Assembly (NCBI GenBank): GCA_021779195.1
Contig: JAJYBB010000011.1
Coordinates: 1-64,000 of the forward strand
DNA: 64,000 nt
Direction of reading: 5' to 3'
From: Bacteroidota bacterium
GTDB taxonomy: Bacteria; Bacteroidota; Bacteroidia; Bacteroidales; Paludibacteraceae
Shown piece after piece: positions 1-7,992 of the stretch (the first letter of the stretch is position 1; every line of letters starts with the position of its first letter). The notes beneath the pieces are model-generated. The model saw only the letters and a list, made by a program, of their open reading frames with translations, had not been told where the DNA came from and did not search any database. A program made the translations under genes and the position numbers.

Positions 1-61
1 TAAATTTGACTCTACAACTTGCTTCGTCAGGATATTGGGCAACAAAATTTAGTAAATTCAT
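1..61 (-). CDS. IS1595-family transposase, N-terminal fragment cut by window edge
   Basis: Only the first 20 codons are in the window; the gene runs leftward off the edge. The peptide reads MNLLNFVAQYPDEASCRVKF, which fits the usual start of IS1595/ISXO2-type DDE transposases (a short helix, then a PDE-x-SC motif before the zinc ribbon). A -7 box on the same strand lies 22 bases upstream. Family assignment rests on this short stretch only, so confidence is moderate. It suggests an insertion sequence end at the left border, next to a truncated gene. Confidence 0.6.
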   Translation of the reverse strand, partial: MNLLNFVAQYPDEASCRVKF

Positions 62-82
62 ACCTTTTCTGATTAGTTCTTA

Positions 83-90
83 CAAAGATA
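83..90 (-). promoter_or_regulatory. -7 box for the IS1595-type transposase
   Basis: The minus strand reads TATCTTTG, matching the Bacteroidota sigma-ABfr -7 consensus TAnnTTTG, about 20 bases before the transposase ATG. No clear -33 TTTG was seen at the usual 19-21 base spacing. Confidence 0.5.
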
Positions 91-124
91 ATCATTTTAG
101 GTGAAATATCGGATAATCATTTTA
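87..124. repeat. 13-bp direct repeat near the IS end
   Basis: GATAATCATTTTA occurs at 87-99 and again at 112-124. It lies just upstream of the transposase start, where an IS terminal region would be expected. Whether it belongs to the element or marks its border is not decidable here. Confidence 0.4.
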
Positions 125-598
125 TTTTTTTATAATCTTTCATTATTTTTGTTTTATTTGTTGATTTTTCATTGCATTTTTTGTCGGTATTTTTGTCGTA
201 ATCTGAATCTTCGACCGAAATTACTTTATTAAGATTAGACCATTCCATTTTTTACCTAAATGCAGTTTTCCATTTTCGCTATGCATTATAGATTTGTATT
301 TTACGTTGTTAGAAATTCAGATTCAATCCATCTTTTTTGATTGTTTGAAGGACAAAAGAAATAGAGAGCAACACCTATTCTGCAAATTTGAAAATGAAAA
401 GCATTGATCCAGAATGTCAAGAAATTTTGGATGGAGTATTTTAAATAAGGAGATAACTGTTTAGCGAATATGTTTGACTTCGAACTAATTTTTTATTAAA
501 ATTTCGACCATATCATCTGCTTTTCGACCTATTTGAAATATTTCCACTACTTTTTTGTATAATAAACACATCATTTTGTTGAAATAATATATGCAACT
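125..598. other. Non-coding stretch between IS end and truncated gene
   Basis: No convincing gene is visible. A 16-codon open frame starting at 393 ends quickly and matches nothing recognisable. The stretch is very AT-rich and probably contains the unseen end of the IS element plus decayed sequence from the deletion that truncated the downstream glycerate kinase. Confidence 0.5.
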
Positions 599-1336
599 TT
601 GCTTTCGAAAATGTCGATATGCATCAGTATTAATTATTTTCAAAAAAAGGAAACTGAATTTGATCTTTTAAAAATGCATTTACTTCTGTCTAATATGAAA
701 CACATATTCTTAATAGAAAAAATTCCTCAGTCGGTTTTAAATTATCTGACAAAAGGAGTGGAAGGCAAAATACCCGAAACGCCCAAACCGGATAATCCGA
801 TTTTTGAAAACACGCATAATTTTATGATCGGAAGCAATAAAATAGCGTTGGAAGCTGCCGGAAATAAAGCGACTGAATTGGGTTATAAAACGATTATAAT
901 GACATCAGAATTGGTTGGAGATACCACCAATGCCGCCGAATATGTGGTAGACTTAGCACTGAACATTCAACGCAATATCAAGCATCAACGATCGGTTTGT
1001 TTACTTTTTGGCGGAGAAACAACCGTACAGGTAACAGGCTCAGGTTTAGGAGGACGAAATCAACATCTGGCTCTGACAGCCGCTTGTTTGTTGTCCGGTA
1101 CCGACAGAGTTACGCTTTTATCAGCAGGCACCGACGGAAATGATGGTTCGACCGATGCTGCCGGTGCGATAGTTGATGGTAATACTTACCCGGAAGCTTT
1201 ATTAAAAAACATAGCTCCAGAAGATTATTTACTTGATTTTGACTCTTACCATTTCTTTGAGAAAGCCGGCGGACATTTAATCACGGGTTCCACACGTACC
1301 AATGTCATGGATATGATGGTGGTGTTAATTGAATAA
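599..1336 (+). pseudogene. Glycerate 2-kinase, C-terminal (MOFRL) remnant
   Basis: From about residue 50 the protein follows the C-terminal half of GckA/TtuD-type glycerate 2-kinases: ETPKP, an IGSN-x-x-AL motif, LLFGGETTV, GLGGRNQ, LLSAGTDGNDGSTDAAGA and a final TNVMD. Family members are about 420-450 residues with an N-terminal Rossmann-like domain of about 200 residues that is missing here. The first 50 residues are atypical, and the nominal start is a TTG. The enzyme would phosphorylate D-glycerate, but without the N-terminal domain it is probably dead. An IS1595-type transposase fragment lies 540 bases upstream, so an insertion or deletion event is the likely cause. A separately expressed MOFRL domain is possible but less likely. 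Confidence 0.75.
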
Positions 1337-1509
1337 ACGGATAAAATATTGAAAAATAGTATAGCTATATATCTAAAATATAAGCATATAAGATTATGTG
1401 ATTTGAAGTCGATCGTTTCACAATAAAAATCAAACATATAATTAAACTAATAAATATATAATAAATATAAAAGTTAGATTGATAACTACAATTCAGCTGA
1501 TTATAAGCT

Positions 1510-1517
1510 TATCTTTG
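1510..1517 (+). promoter_or_regulatory. -7 box for the cold-shock gene
   Basis: TATCTTTG matches the TAnnTTTG consensus 31 bases before the ATG, leaving a short AT-rich leader. A -33 element at standard spacing is not clear. Confidence 0.6.
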
Positions 1518-1548
1518 CAGAACATTAAAATAATAATAATAATCAACA

Positions 1549-1740
1549 ATGAGTAAAGGAACAGTAAAATTCTTCAACGAATCCAAAGGTTTTGGTTTTA
1601 TCAGCGAAGATGGTTCAAAAAAAGAACATTTTGTGCACATTTCAGGTTTAATTGATCAAATTCGTGAAGGCGATACCGTAGAATTTGATTTGCAAGAAGG
1701 CAGAAAAGGATTAAATGCAGTAAATGTAAAAGTAATTTAG
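1549..1740 (+). CDS. Cold-shock (CspA-family) RNA-binding protein
   Basis: This 63-residue single cold-shock domain protein starts MSKGTVKFFNESKGFGFI, with the RNP1 motif KGFGFI at residues 13-18 and an RNP2-like HFVHIS near residue 27. It binds single-stranded RNA or DNA as a small beta barrel and is expected to act as an RNA chaperone in the cytoplasm. The length is slightly below the usual 65-70 but all five strands are represented. It is monocistronic: its own -7 box lies upstream and a strong intrinsic terminator follows about 25 bases after the stop. Confidence 0.95.
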   Translation: MSKGTVKFFNESKGFGFISEDGSKKEHFVHISGLIDQIREGDTVEFDLQEGRKGLNAVNVKVI

Positions 1741-1765
1741 TATATACTATTGCGCTTACCAAGTG

Positions 1766-1798
1766 AAAAAAGTTTATCCGTTGGATAAGCTTTTTTTT
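1766..1798 (+). terminator. Intrinsic terminator of the cold-shock gene
   Basis: A 10-bp stem (AAGTTTATCC/GGATAAGCTT, one G-U pair) with a GTT loop is followed by a run of eight T. Confidence 0.9.
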
Positions 1799-1870
1799 AT
1801 GCTTGATTTTGAGCTAATTTCTATATCATAAAACTTTCCATGAAATGAATTTTCAAAACTAAATTTTAGC

Positions 1871-1902
1871 TTGTGTAACATATAATTTTTTTAGTATATT
1901 TG
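1871..1902 (+). promoter_or_regulatory. radC promoter (-33 TTG, -7 TATATTTG)
   Basis: TTG at 1871-1873 is followed after 21 bases by TATATTTG at 1895-1902, a good Bacteroidota promoter. The -7 box ends only four bases before the radC ATG at 1907, so transcription should begin at or very near the start codon. Confidence 0.65.
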
Positions 1903-1906
1903 ACCC

Positions 1907-2608
1907 ATGGAAAACGATTTGAAACATTTAACAATTAGGGAGTGGGCTGAAGATGATCGTCCTCGCGAAAAAATGATCCGAAAAGGAGCTCAAAGCCTTT
2001 CGGATGTAGAGTTATTAGCAATTTTGATAGCCATTGGAAACAAAGATGAATCAGCAGTGGAACTGGCGCGCCGAATTATGCGTGAATGCCAAGATAATAT
2101 TAATGAATTGGCTCAACTCAGTATCAATGATTTGTGTAAACGATTTAAGGGTATTGGCACGGCTAAAGCCATAACCATTGTCGCAGCGTTGGAGTTGGGA
2201 AAACGCCGCAATACTGCCGACATTTTTGAACGAAAGAAGATTACAGGAAGTATCGATCTTTTCAATCTTTTCGAACCGATATTAATTGATCTGCTGCAGG
2301 AAGAGTTTTGGATTGGTTTTCTTAATGGTGCTAATAAGGTTTTAGAAATCAGACGTTTGACGCAAGGAGGAACCAATAAGACGATAGTTGATATTCCATT
2401 GTTACTCAAATTGGCATTGGAAAATTCAGCACAGGCAATTGTTGTTGCTCATAATCATCCTTCGGGACAAAATCGCCCGAGCGATGAGGATATTCAGGTA
2501 ACCCGTAAAATTAAATCCGGTTGTGAAGCTATTGGTATCCGTTTTTTAGACCATATCATTATTGCCCGAGGTCAGTATTATAGTTTTTCCGACGAGAACA
2601 AAATCTAA
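1907..2608 (+). CDS. radC: RadC-like JAB/MPN metalloprotease-fold protein
   Basis: At 233 residues this matches full-length RadC (UPF0758). It has an N-terminal helix-hairpin-helix region (IREWAEDDRPREKM, LSDVELLAI, FKGIG) and a C-terminal JAMM domain with H182-N-H184-PSG and D195 as predicted zinc ligands. RadC was named for DNA repair, but the biochemical role of the family is unsettled. The start is set by the conserved WxEDDRPREK motif beginning at residue 13; the next Met is residue 23, inside that motif. The promoter -7 box abuts the ATG, which implies a leaderless mRNA. The ABC transporter genes follow 23 bases later and may be co-transcribed. Confidence 0.95.
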   Translation: MENDLKHLTIREWAEDDRPREKMIRKGAQSLSDVELLAILIAIGNKDESAVELARRIMRECQDNINELAQLSINDLCKRFKGIGTAKAITIVAALELGKRRNTADIFERKKITGSIDLFNLFEPILIDLLQEEFWIGFLNGANKVLEIRRLTQGGTNKTIVDIPLLLKLALENSAQAIVVAHNHPSGQNRPSDEDIQVTRKIKSGCEAIGIRFLDHIIIARGQYYSFSDENKI

Positions 2609-2631
2609 CTTCCTCATCAACAAATATAATT

Positions 2632-3525
2632 ATGCATTTCCTTGAAATTGAAAATGTTGTAAAACAATTCGCGGGTCATCGAGCCTTAGATGGTGTCAGT
2701 TTGAACGTTCCTGAAAATTCGGTTTACGGTTTGTTAGGCCCAAACGGCGCCGGCAAAACAACGTTGATCAGGATTATTAATTATATTACCGCTCCAGATA
2801 GTGGGCAGGTTCGGCTGAATGGTAAAAGACTCATGGCTGAAGATGTGCGACATATCGGTTATTTACCTGAAGAACGAGGGTTGTACAAGAAAATGAAAGT
2901 TGGTGAGCAAGCCTTGTATCTTGCTCAACTTAAAGGCTTATCAAAACAGGATGCGCGTAAGGCATTGAAATTTTGGTTTGAAAAATTTGAAATTCAATCA
3001 TGGTGGAATAAAAAAGTGGAAGAACTATCAAAAGGAATGGCTCAAAAAGTGCAATTTATCACTACTGTTCTGCATGAGCCAAAACTCCTTATTTTCGATG
3101 AACCTTTCAGTGGATTCGATCCTGTAAATACCGATTTGCTTAAAAGTGAAATTCTTGGCTTGCGCGATAAAGGAGCTACCATTATTTTCTCAACGCACAA
3201 CATGGAAACCGTGGAAGATCTTTGTGAAAATATTTCGTTAATTCATCAAGCAAAAGTTGTTTTGCAAGGAAAAGTAACTGAAATAAGAGCTTCTTTTGCA
3301 ACTCACCAATACCGAATATGCTCATCCGATCCTATCAATACCGAAAGTTTTGAATTGATCCGCCTTGTTCAAAAAAATGGAATATATGAATATAATTTAC
3401 GGAAAAGCGACTCAGAACAGAACAATGATTTTCTGAAAAAACTGATGTTGCAAACCGAAATTATCTCGTTTAGTGAAGTTTTGCCAAGCATGAACGATAT
3501 TTTTATTAAAACCGTAAAACCATGA
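2632..3525 (+). CDS. ABC exporter ATP-binding subunit (NatA/YhaQ type)
   Basis: This 297-residue ATPase has Walker A GPNGAGKTT (residues 36-44), the signature LSKG (132-135), Walker B ending in D156-E157, and a switch His in FSTHN. About 85 C-terminal residues form an accessory domain (DUF4162-like). It powers the permease encoded next, whose ATG overlaps this gene's stop by four bases, the usual sign of translational coupling. The pair resembles the NatAB/YhaQP exporters. The transported compound cannot be read from the sequence; sodium, peptides or drugs have been suggested for relatives. Confidence 0.93.
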   Translation: MHFLEIENVVKQFAGHRALDGVSLNVPENSVYGLLGPNGAGKTTLIRIINYITAPDSGQVRLNGKRLMAEDVRHIGYLPEERGLYKKMKVGEQALYLAQLKGLSKQDARKALKFWFEKFEIQSWWNKKVEELSKGMAQKVQFITTVLHEPKLLIFDEPFSGFDPVNTDLLKSEILGLRDKGATIIFSTHNMETVEDLCENISLIHQAKVVLQGKVTEIRASFATHQYRICSSDPINTESFELIRLVQKNGIYEYNLRKSDSEQNNDFLKKLMLQTEIISFSEVLPSMNDIFIKTVKP

Positions 3526-4844
3526 GCAAAATTGCGTTGATTATTCGACGAGAATATACTACCCGTGTGATGAAAAAATCATTTTTATTACTGACTTTTC
3601 TCACCCCTTTACTGTTTGCAGGTATGATTGTCGTACCGCTTTGGCTGTCAAATATTAAAGATAATGTAGTAAAACATATTGTGGTTGTTGACCGCACACA
3701 TCTTTATAATTCGGTACTCAAAAATAACGAAACTTACAATTTCGATTTTGTAGATAAACCATTTGAAAAAGTTAAAACAGAAAACCTAAAGAAAGATGAG
3801 AAAGATTTCACCGCTTTATTGTTAATTTCAGATGATTTATCCCGCAATCCGAAAGCTGCAACTTTGTATTCAGATAAGCAGGTGAATTTAGAATTGAAAA
3901 CTTATATTGCAGGTTTGCTTAATAAATATGTAGAACAGCAAAAATTATCTGCTTACAATATTCCCCATTTAAAAGAAATGGTCGATAATTCCCGTACTGA
4001 TATTGACATTGAAACAATTAAATGGAGCGATAACGGACAGGATAAAGAAGGTTCGTCCGAACTTGCATTGGCTATTGGCATGATTTCGGCATTTGTTATT
4101 TATATGTTTATCATTATTTATGGTGCCCAGGTGATGAGTGGAGTCGTTCAGGAAAAAACAAACCGGATTGTAGAAGTTATGATTTCGTCAGTAAAACCAT
4201 TTCAGCTTATGATGGGTAAAATCATCGGCATTGCATTAGTAGGTCTCACCCAATTTGCATTGTGGGTTATTTTGACCTTTGTCATTGCGTTTGTTGCCGG
4301 AAAAATTATCGGTTCGGGAGTCGATATTTCTACTTTACAGCAAGTCAACCAACTTGGAATGCAAACTGCAGTTCCAACTTCCGGCGGTAATCAGCTTCAG
4401 CAGATTTTCAATTTACTGCATGGGTTTAATTTTATGGAAATTATCAGTTTGTTTGTGGTGTATTTTTTAGGAGGTTATTTGCTGTACGCTTCTCTGTTTG
4501 CCGCTGTTGGTTCGGCTGTTGACAGTGAAACTGATACGCAGCAATTTTCACTTCCACTCACTTTACCCATCATTTTTGCCATTTATGCTGCCATTTATAG
4601 TGCACAAAATCCTGATGGACCATTGGCTTTCTGGTGTTCAATGATTCCTTTTACTTCGCCCATTGTCATGATGGTACGATTGCCTTTTGATGTTCCGATA
4701 TGGCAAATTCTACTTTCACTTATCATTCTTATGCTATCTTTCATTGCAACAACCTGGATGGCTGGAAAAATCTATCGCACAGGTATTTTAATGTATGGCA
4801 AAAAAGCTTCCTGGAAAGAGCTCTTGAAGTGGCTTCGTTATTGA
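3522..4844 (+). CDS. ABC-2 type exporter permease (NatB/YhaP type)
   Basis: This 440-residue membrane protein has one N-terminal transmembrane helix (about residues 18-42), a roughly 130-residue extracytoplasmic domain, then about five helices in the C-terminal half, including the EKTNRIVEVMISSVKPFQLMMGKI loop typical of ABC-2 permeases such as NatB. It forms the channel for the ATPase with which it overlaps (ATGA). No substrate is indicated by sequence or neighbours, though the next gene looks like a lipid or isoprenoid enzyme. Confidence 0.92.
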   Translation: MSKIALIIRREYTTRVMKKSFLLLTFLTPLLFAGMIVVPLWLSNIKDNVVKHIVVVDRTHLYNSVLKNNETYNFDFVDKPFEKVKTENLKKDEKDFTALLLISDDLSRNPKAATLYSDKQVNLELKTYIAGLLNKYVEQQKLSAYNIPHLKEMVDNSRTDIDIETIKWSDNGQDKEGSSELALAIGMISAFVIYMFIIIYGAQVMSGVVQEKTNRIVEVMISSVKPFQLMMGKIIGIALVGLTQFALWVILTFVIAFVAGKIIGSGVDISTLQQVNQLGMQTAVPTSGGNQLQQIFNLLHGFNFMEIISLFVVYFLGGYLLYASLFAAVGSAVDSETDTQQFSLPLTLPIIFAIYAAIYSAQNPDGPLAFWCSMIPFTSPIVMMVRLPFDVPIWQILLSLIILMLSFIATTWMAGKIYRTGILMYGKKASWKELLKWLRY

Positions 4845-4924
4845 ACCCTTTACTTCTGAAACGATCGAAATTCAAAAATTAAAAAATCAAAAAATTGAAC
4901 CGGTTAAATTATTTCAGAAATTTA

Positions 4925-5899
4925 ATGCATCTGCCGGCACTCTATTTTCAGATGAACAGGGCATTACTTATTCAACGTCTTTTTTTAAAAAAAAAGATTA
5001 TTCCTTTTTTATCTGAACTTTTGCAAGAGAATGATGGCAGTTTCGATCCACCTGACTTAAAAAAAATAACCGATTATTATGGATTGGCAGTGCCTGCAAT
5101 TTTGGGAGAAGCATTTTGTATTTTACACGATCGTAGAATGTCATCTCATGAACGGTTTTGCATTACCGCTACGGGTTCTTTGAGTGGTTTATTAGATGAT
5201 TTTTTCGATCGAAAGAAATTATCAGACGAGTATATTCAATATCTGATTGATCATCCGTATGAAATTGAAGGGAAGAACACCGACGAAAAGATATTTCTAC
5301 ATTTTGCTGGGCTTGCGCTGAGGAACTCAAGCCAGCCTGATAAATTAAAATGTAGTGCTTCTCTTGTTTTTGAAACTCAAATTCGTAGTCGAATGCAAAT
5401 CGATAAATCCATTGATTTAAATGAGATTACTAATATTACACAACAAAAGGGAGGTGAAGCTTTTTTGTTTTATTTGTCGGCTTTCGATGATATCGATGAT
5501 GCTTCAATGGCTATTTTTTTTCAATTAGGGGCTTTGATGCAGTTTGAAAATGATCTTTTCGATATTTTTAAAGATTTTCAGGAGGATATTTATACCTTAG
5601 CTACCACAGCAAAAAATCTTGACTGGTTGAAAAATAACTATGATGCTTGGGTTAAAAAGCTTTTTGAAACAGTGATCCAATCAGAATTTAAACTTAAAAA
5701 TAAAGTCATGTTCTTACGCTATATTTCAATCGTGATTTGTCGTGGACAGGTTTGCCTCGATCAATTAATAAACTTGCCTCGGTCTTCCTGTAGCCATTTT
5801 GAATTGAGTGAGTTTACCCGTAATGATTTAATTTGCGACATGGAAAAACCTTTTAATTTTTTAAAAATGATACATTATTACGCCAATCAAAATTATTAA
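4925..5899 (+). CDS. Class I isoprenoid-synthase-like protein, function unknown
   Basis: A mostly helical protein of about 324 residues. It carries two Asp-rich motifs spaced as in trans-isoprenyl-diphosphate and terpene synthases: DDFFD (D101-D105 counted from a TTG at 4895), and NDLFDIFKD (N219, D220, D223, K226, D227), preceded by a QFE segment. In that superfamily both motifs bind magnesium-diphosphate. Sequence between the motifs does not match any specific prenyltransferase, phytoene synthase or terpene cyclase that I recognise. The ATG at 4925 was preferred to the TTG at 4895. It lies 80 bases after the ABC exporter and 7 bases before ybaK, so an operon is likely. Substrate and product are unknown; a non-catalytic relative is possible. 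Confidence 0.6.
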   Translation: MHLPALYFQMNRALLIQRLFLKKKIIPFLSELLQENDGSFDPPDLKKITDYYGLAVPAILGEAFCILHDRRMSSHERFCITATGSLSGLLDDFFDRKKLSDEYIQYLIDHPYEIEGKNTDEKIFLHFAGLALRNSSQPDKLKCSASLVFETQIRSRMQIDKSIDLNEITNITQQKGGEAFLFYLSAFDDIDDASMAIFFQLGALMQFENDLFDIFKDFQEDIYTLATTAKNLDWLKNNYDAWVKKLFETVIQSEFKLKNKVMFLRYISIVICRGQVCLDQLINLPRSSCSHFELSEFTRNDLICDMEKPFNFLKMIHYYANQNY

Positions 5900-5906
5900 A
5901 TCAAAG

Positions 5907-6398
5907 ATGTCTATTTCAAACGATAAAACAAATGCAGCCCGCTTGCTCGACAGGGCAAAAATTTCATACCGGCTAATTTCATATCAGGCAGATGAATCCG
6001 ATTTGAGCGCTATTCATGTTGCGAACCAATTGAATGAACCTGTTGAGAAAGTGTACAAGACATTGGTACTCAAAGGGGATTTAACCGGATTTTTCGTCAG
6101 TATAATTCCTGCTGCCGAAAATGTCGATTTAAAAAAAATGGCTTTTCATTCAGGAAATAAAACTTGTGAAATGATTCCAATGAAAGATTTGCTTTCTATA
6201 ACAGGTTATTTACGAGGATCTTGTTCTCCAATAGGAATGAAAAAGCAATTTAAAACTTTTATTGACGATAGTTGTATGAATAATGATCAAATTTTTGTGA
6301 GTGCTGGGAAAAGGGGTTTGCAATTACTGCTTTCACCTACGGATTTAATTCAATTGATTAATGCCAGCATTGTTTCGTGCATTAAAAAAGTAAACTAA
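5907..6398 (+). CDS. ybaK: YbaK/EbsC-family aminoacyl-tRNA deacylase
   Basis: This 163-residue protein has the YbaK signature: TNAARLLD at the start, EKVYKTLVLKG with the conserved Lys, GYLRGSCSPIG and SAGKRGLQ. YbaK hydrolyses mischarged Cys-tRNA(Pro) in trans as an editing factor for prolyl-tRNA synthetase. Length is standard. The start lies seven bases after the isoprenoid-like gene's stop, so the two are probably co-transcribed, though no functional link is obvious. Confidence 0.92.
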   Translation: MSISNDKTNAARLLDRAKISYRLISYQADESDLSAIHVANQLNEPVEKVYKTLVLKGDLTGFFVSIIPAAENVDLKKMAFHSGNKTCEMIPMKDLLSITGYLRGSCSPIGMKKQFKTFIDDSCMNNDQIFVSAGKRGLQLLLSPTDLIQLINASIVSCIKKVN

Positions 6399-6435
6399 AA
6401 TTTCTGTTCGAGAGGCAAAAACCCCGAAATTTTAA

Positions 6436-6443
6436 TACCTTTG
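6436..6443 (+). promoter_or_regulatory. -7 box for the secreted cupin gene
   Basis: TACCTTTG fits TAnnTTTG and lies 39 bases before the ATG at 6483. It overlaps the TTG at 6441 that would give a longer frame, so the longer start is excluded. Confidence 0.55.
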
Positions 6444-6482
6444 TTTCTTAATTTGATTTTTGTTTCTGAAAATATATATTTT

Positions 6483-6926
6483 ATGAAAAAAATAAAGGGT
6501 TTATTTTTTGCTATTTTGTTGATTATTTGCAATCATGCTGTAAACGCACAAACTTCGATCGATCATCCTGCATCAAAATGGACTATTCAAAACTGTGTTA
6601 ATCATTTTCAATCCGATAAGACTGTGCCTACAAAAGTTGGATATCAATATTGGTTTGCAGATAAGAATTTCATAAATGGAAGAACATTGAAAATGAGTGT
6701 AGTGGCTCCGCACAAAGCTACCCATCCACCGCATAAACATGCCGAAGATGAATTTTTCTTTGTTTTAGAAGGAACGGCTAAATTTTATCTTAATGGCGAT
6801 TCTGTGATTGCAGGGCCGTATACCAGTTTTTATTGCCCATCAATGGTTGAGCATGGTATCAGCAATGCAGGTGATACGGATTTAAAATATCTGGTAATCA
6901 AGGACTATAAACCCGAAACTAACTAA
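6483..6926 (+). CDS. Secreted single-domain cupin protein
   Basis: About 147 residues, with an N-terminal signal peptide (KKIKGLFFAILLIICN, cleavage probably after NAQ). A cupin fold follows, with motif 1 HPPHKHAEDEFFFVLEGTAKF (two His and a Glu as metal ligands) and motif 2 PSMVEHGISNAG containing the last His. A periplasmic or exported metal-binding cupin is indicated; the reaction is unknown. The ATG at 6483 was chosen because it gives a clean signal peptide and sits correctly behind the -7 box. It is apparently monocistronic. Confidence 0.8.
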   Translation: MKKIKGLFFAILLIICNHAVNAQTSIDHPASKWTIQNCVNHFQSDKTVPTKVGYQYWFADKNFINGRTLKMSVVAPHKATHPPHKHAEDEFFFVLEGTAKFYLNGDSVIAGPYTSFYCPSMVEHGISNAGDTDLKYLVIKDYKPETN

Positions 6927-6988
6927 CAGAAAAATCATACTGTAAAATCATTCAAGAGTTTTTAAAACTTTAAATTGTTAATATTTAT

Positions 6989-7882
6989 ATGTTTCCGCCT
7001 TTCTTGCGTCCAAACGATCAAATCCGCATCATTTCACCTTCGGGAGTAATTGATTCTGCATTTTTGGATGCAGCTGCTCATCGCATATCTTCGTGGGGAT
7101 TGGTGGTTAGTGAAGGAAAGTATGCTCGTGAAGAATATGGGCGGTTTGCAGGAACTAAATTGCAACGTATTGCCGATTTACAAGATGCTTTAAATGATCC
7201 TAATGTGAATGCAATTCTTTGTAGTCGAGGTGGATATGGAGTTGCGCAAATTATTGATCAGATAGATTTTGCGACATTTTGCAAACATCCCAAATGGTTG
7301 ATCGGATTTAGCGATATTACCATCTTACATCAGGCGATTGCGCATTATGGTTGGGCTTCATTGCACGGCATCATGGCCAAACAAATTGCGGTATTACCTG
7401 AAAATGCAAAAGCATTGATTGCTTTGCGTGAAATTTTGTTTGGTAATTTACCCGTTTATAAAATTAAATATTCGCCTGAAAATAGAATTGGAAGCTCAAC
7501 CGGAAATTTGATTGGTGGTAATTTGTCTGTATTTATGGCGATGCGATCAACCGACATTGATTTAGTATTCAAGAATAATATTCTATTTATTGAAGACGTA
7601 AATGAAAAACCATACCACATTGACCGATTGATTCAAAATCTTCGATTGAGTGGCGCATTGGCTCAACTTTCGGGCTTAATTGTTGGTCAGTTTAATGATT
7701 GCGATGAAGATCCGCTTATGAAACAGACTATTAATGAAATAATTTCTGAAGCTGTTGCTGGCTATGACTATCCGGTTTGCTTTAATTTTCCTGCGGGACA
7801 TATCGACGATAATCGTCCATTGATTATGGGTCAAAACCTGAATTTGCATGTTAATAAAAACGAAGTTGAGATTTATTATTGA
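6989..7882 (+). CDS. LD-carboxypeptidase (peptidase S66, LdcA/MccF family)
   Basis: At 297 residues this has the expected length of S66 serine peptidases. The nucleophile is S108 in GFSD, and the remaining triad members fit E202 in FIEDVNEKPY and H271 in PAGHIDDNRP. LdcA removes the terminal D-Ala from the L,D-linked tetrapeptide during murein recycling in the cytoplasm; no signal peptide is present. MccF, which cleaves microcin C, belongs to the same family, so an antibiotic-immunity role cannot be excluded. It precedes a cell-wall hydrolase gene that has its own promoter. Confidence 0.92.
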   Translation: MFPPFLRPNDQIRIISPSGVIDSAFLDAAAHRISSWGLVVSEGKYAREEYGRFAGTKLQRIADLQDALNDPNVNAILCSRGGYGVAQIIDQIDFATFCKHPKWLIGFSDITILHQAIAHYGWASLHGIMAKQIAVLPENAKALIALREILFGNLPVYKIKYSPENRIGSSTGNLIGGNLSVFMAMRSTDIDLVFKNNILFIEDVNEKPYHIDRLIQNLRLSGALAQLSGLIVGQFNDCDEDPLMKQTINEIISEAVAGYDYPVCFNFPAGHIDDNRPLIMGQNLNLHVNKNEVEIYY

Positions 7883-7931
7883 AATTAATCTCAAAACAAC
7901 CGTTTTTTTAGTTTAAAAACAGAAAAAGGAG

Positions 7932-7963
7932 TTTGTTCGTATTAGCAAAAAAACCTATCTTTG
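7932..7963 (+). promoter_or_regulatory. Promoter of the NlpC/P60-LysM gene
   Basis: TTTG at 7932-7935, a 20-base spacer and TATCTTTG at 7956-7963 form a near-perfect Bacteroidota promoter. It overlaps the TTG at 7933 of a longer frame, fixing the start at the ATG at 7993. Confidence 0.85.
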
Positions 7964-7992
7964 CAAATACAGTTCATCAATCGGATAAATTA

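Noticed and set aside
393..443. 16-codon open frame starting MKSIDPECQ
   Set aside because: Too short, no homology and no promoter at suitable spacing; likely chance in decayed DNA.
1246..1437. 63-codon minus-strand frame overlapping the glycerate-kinase remnant
   Set aside because: It is mostly antisense to the conserved MOFRL coding sequence and has no recognisable motif.
6441..6482. TTG-initiated longer form of the cupin protein
   Set aside because: The TTG lies inside the -7 box and the extension would disrupt the signal peptide.
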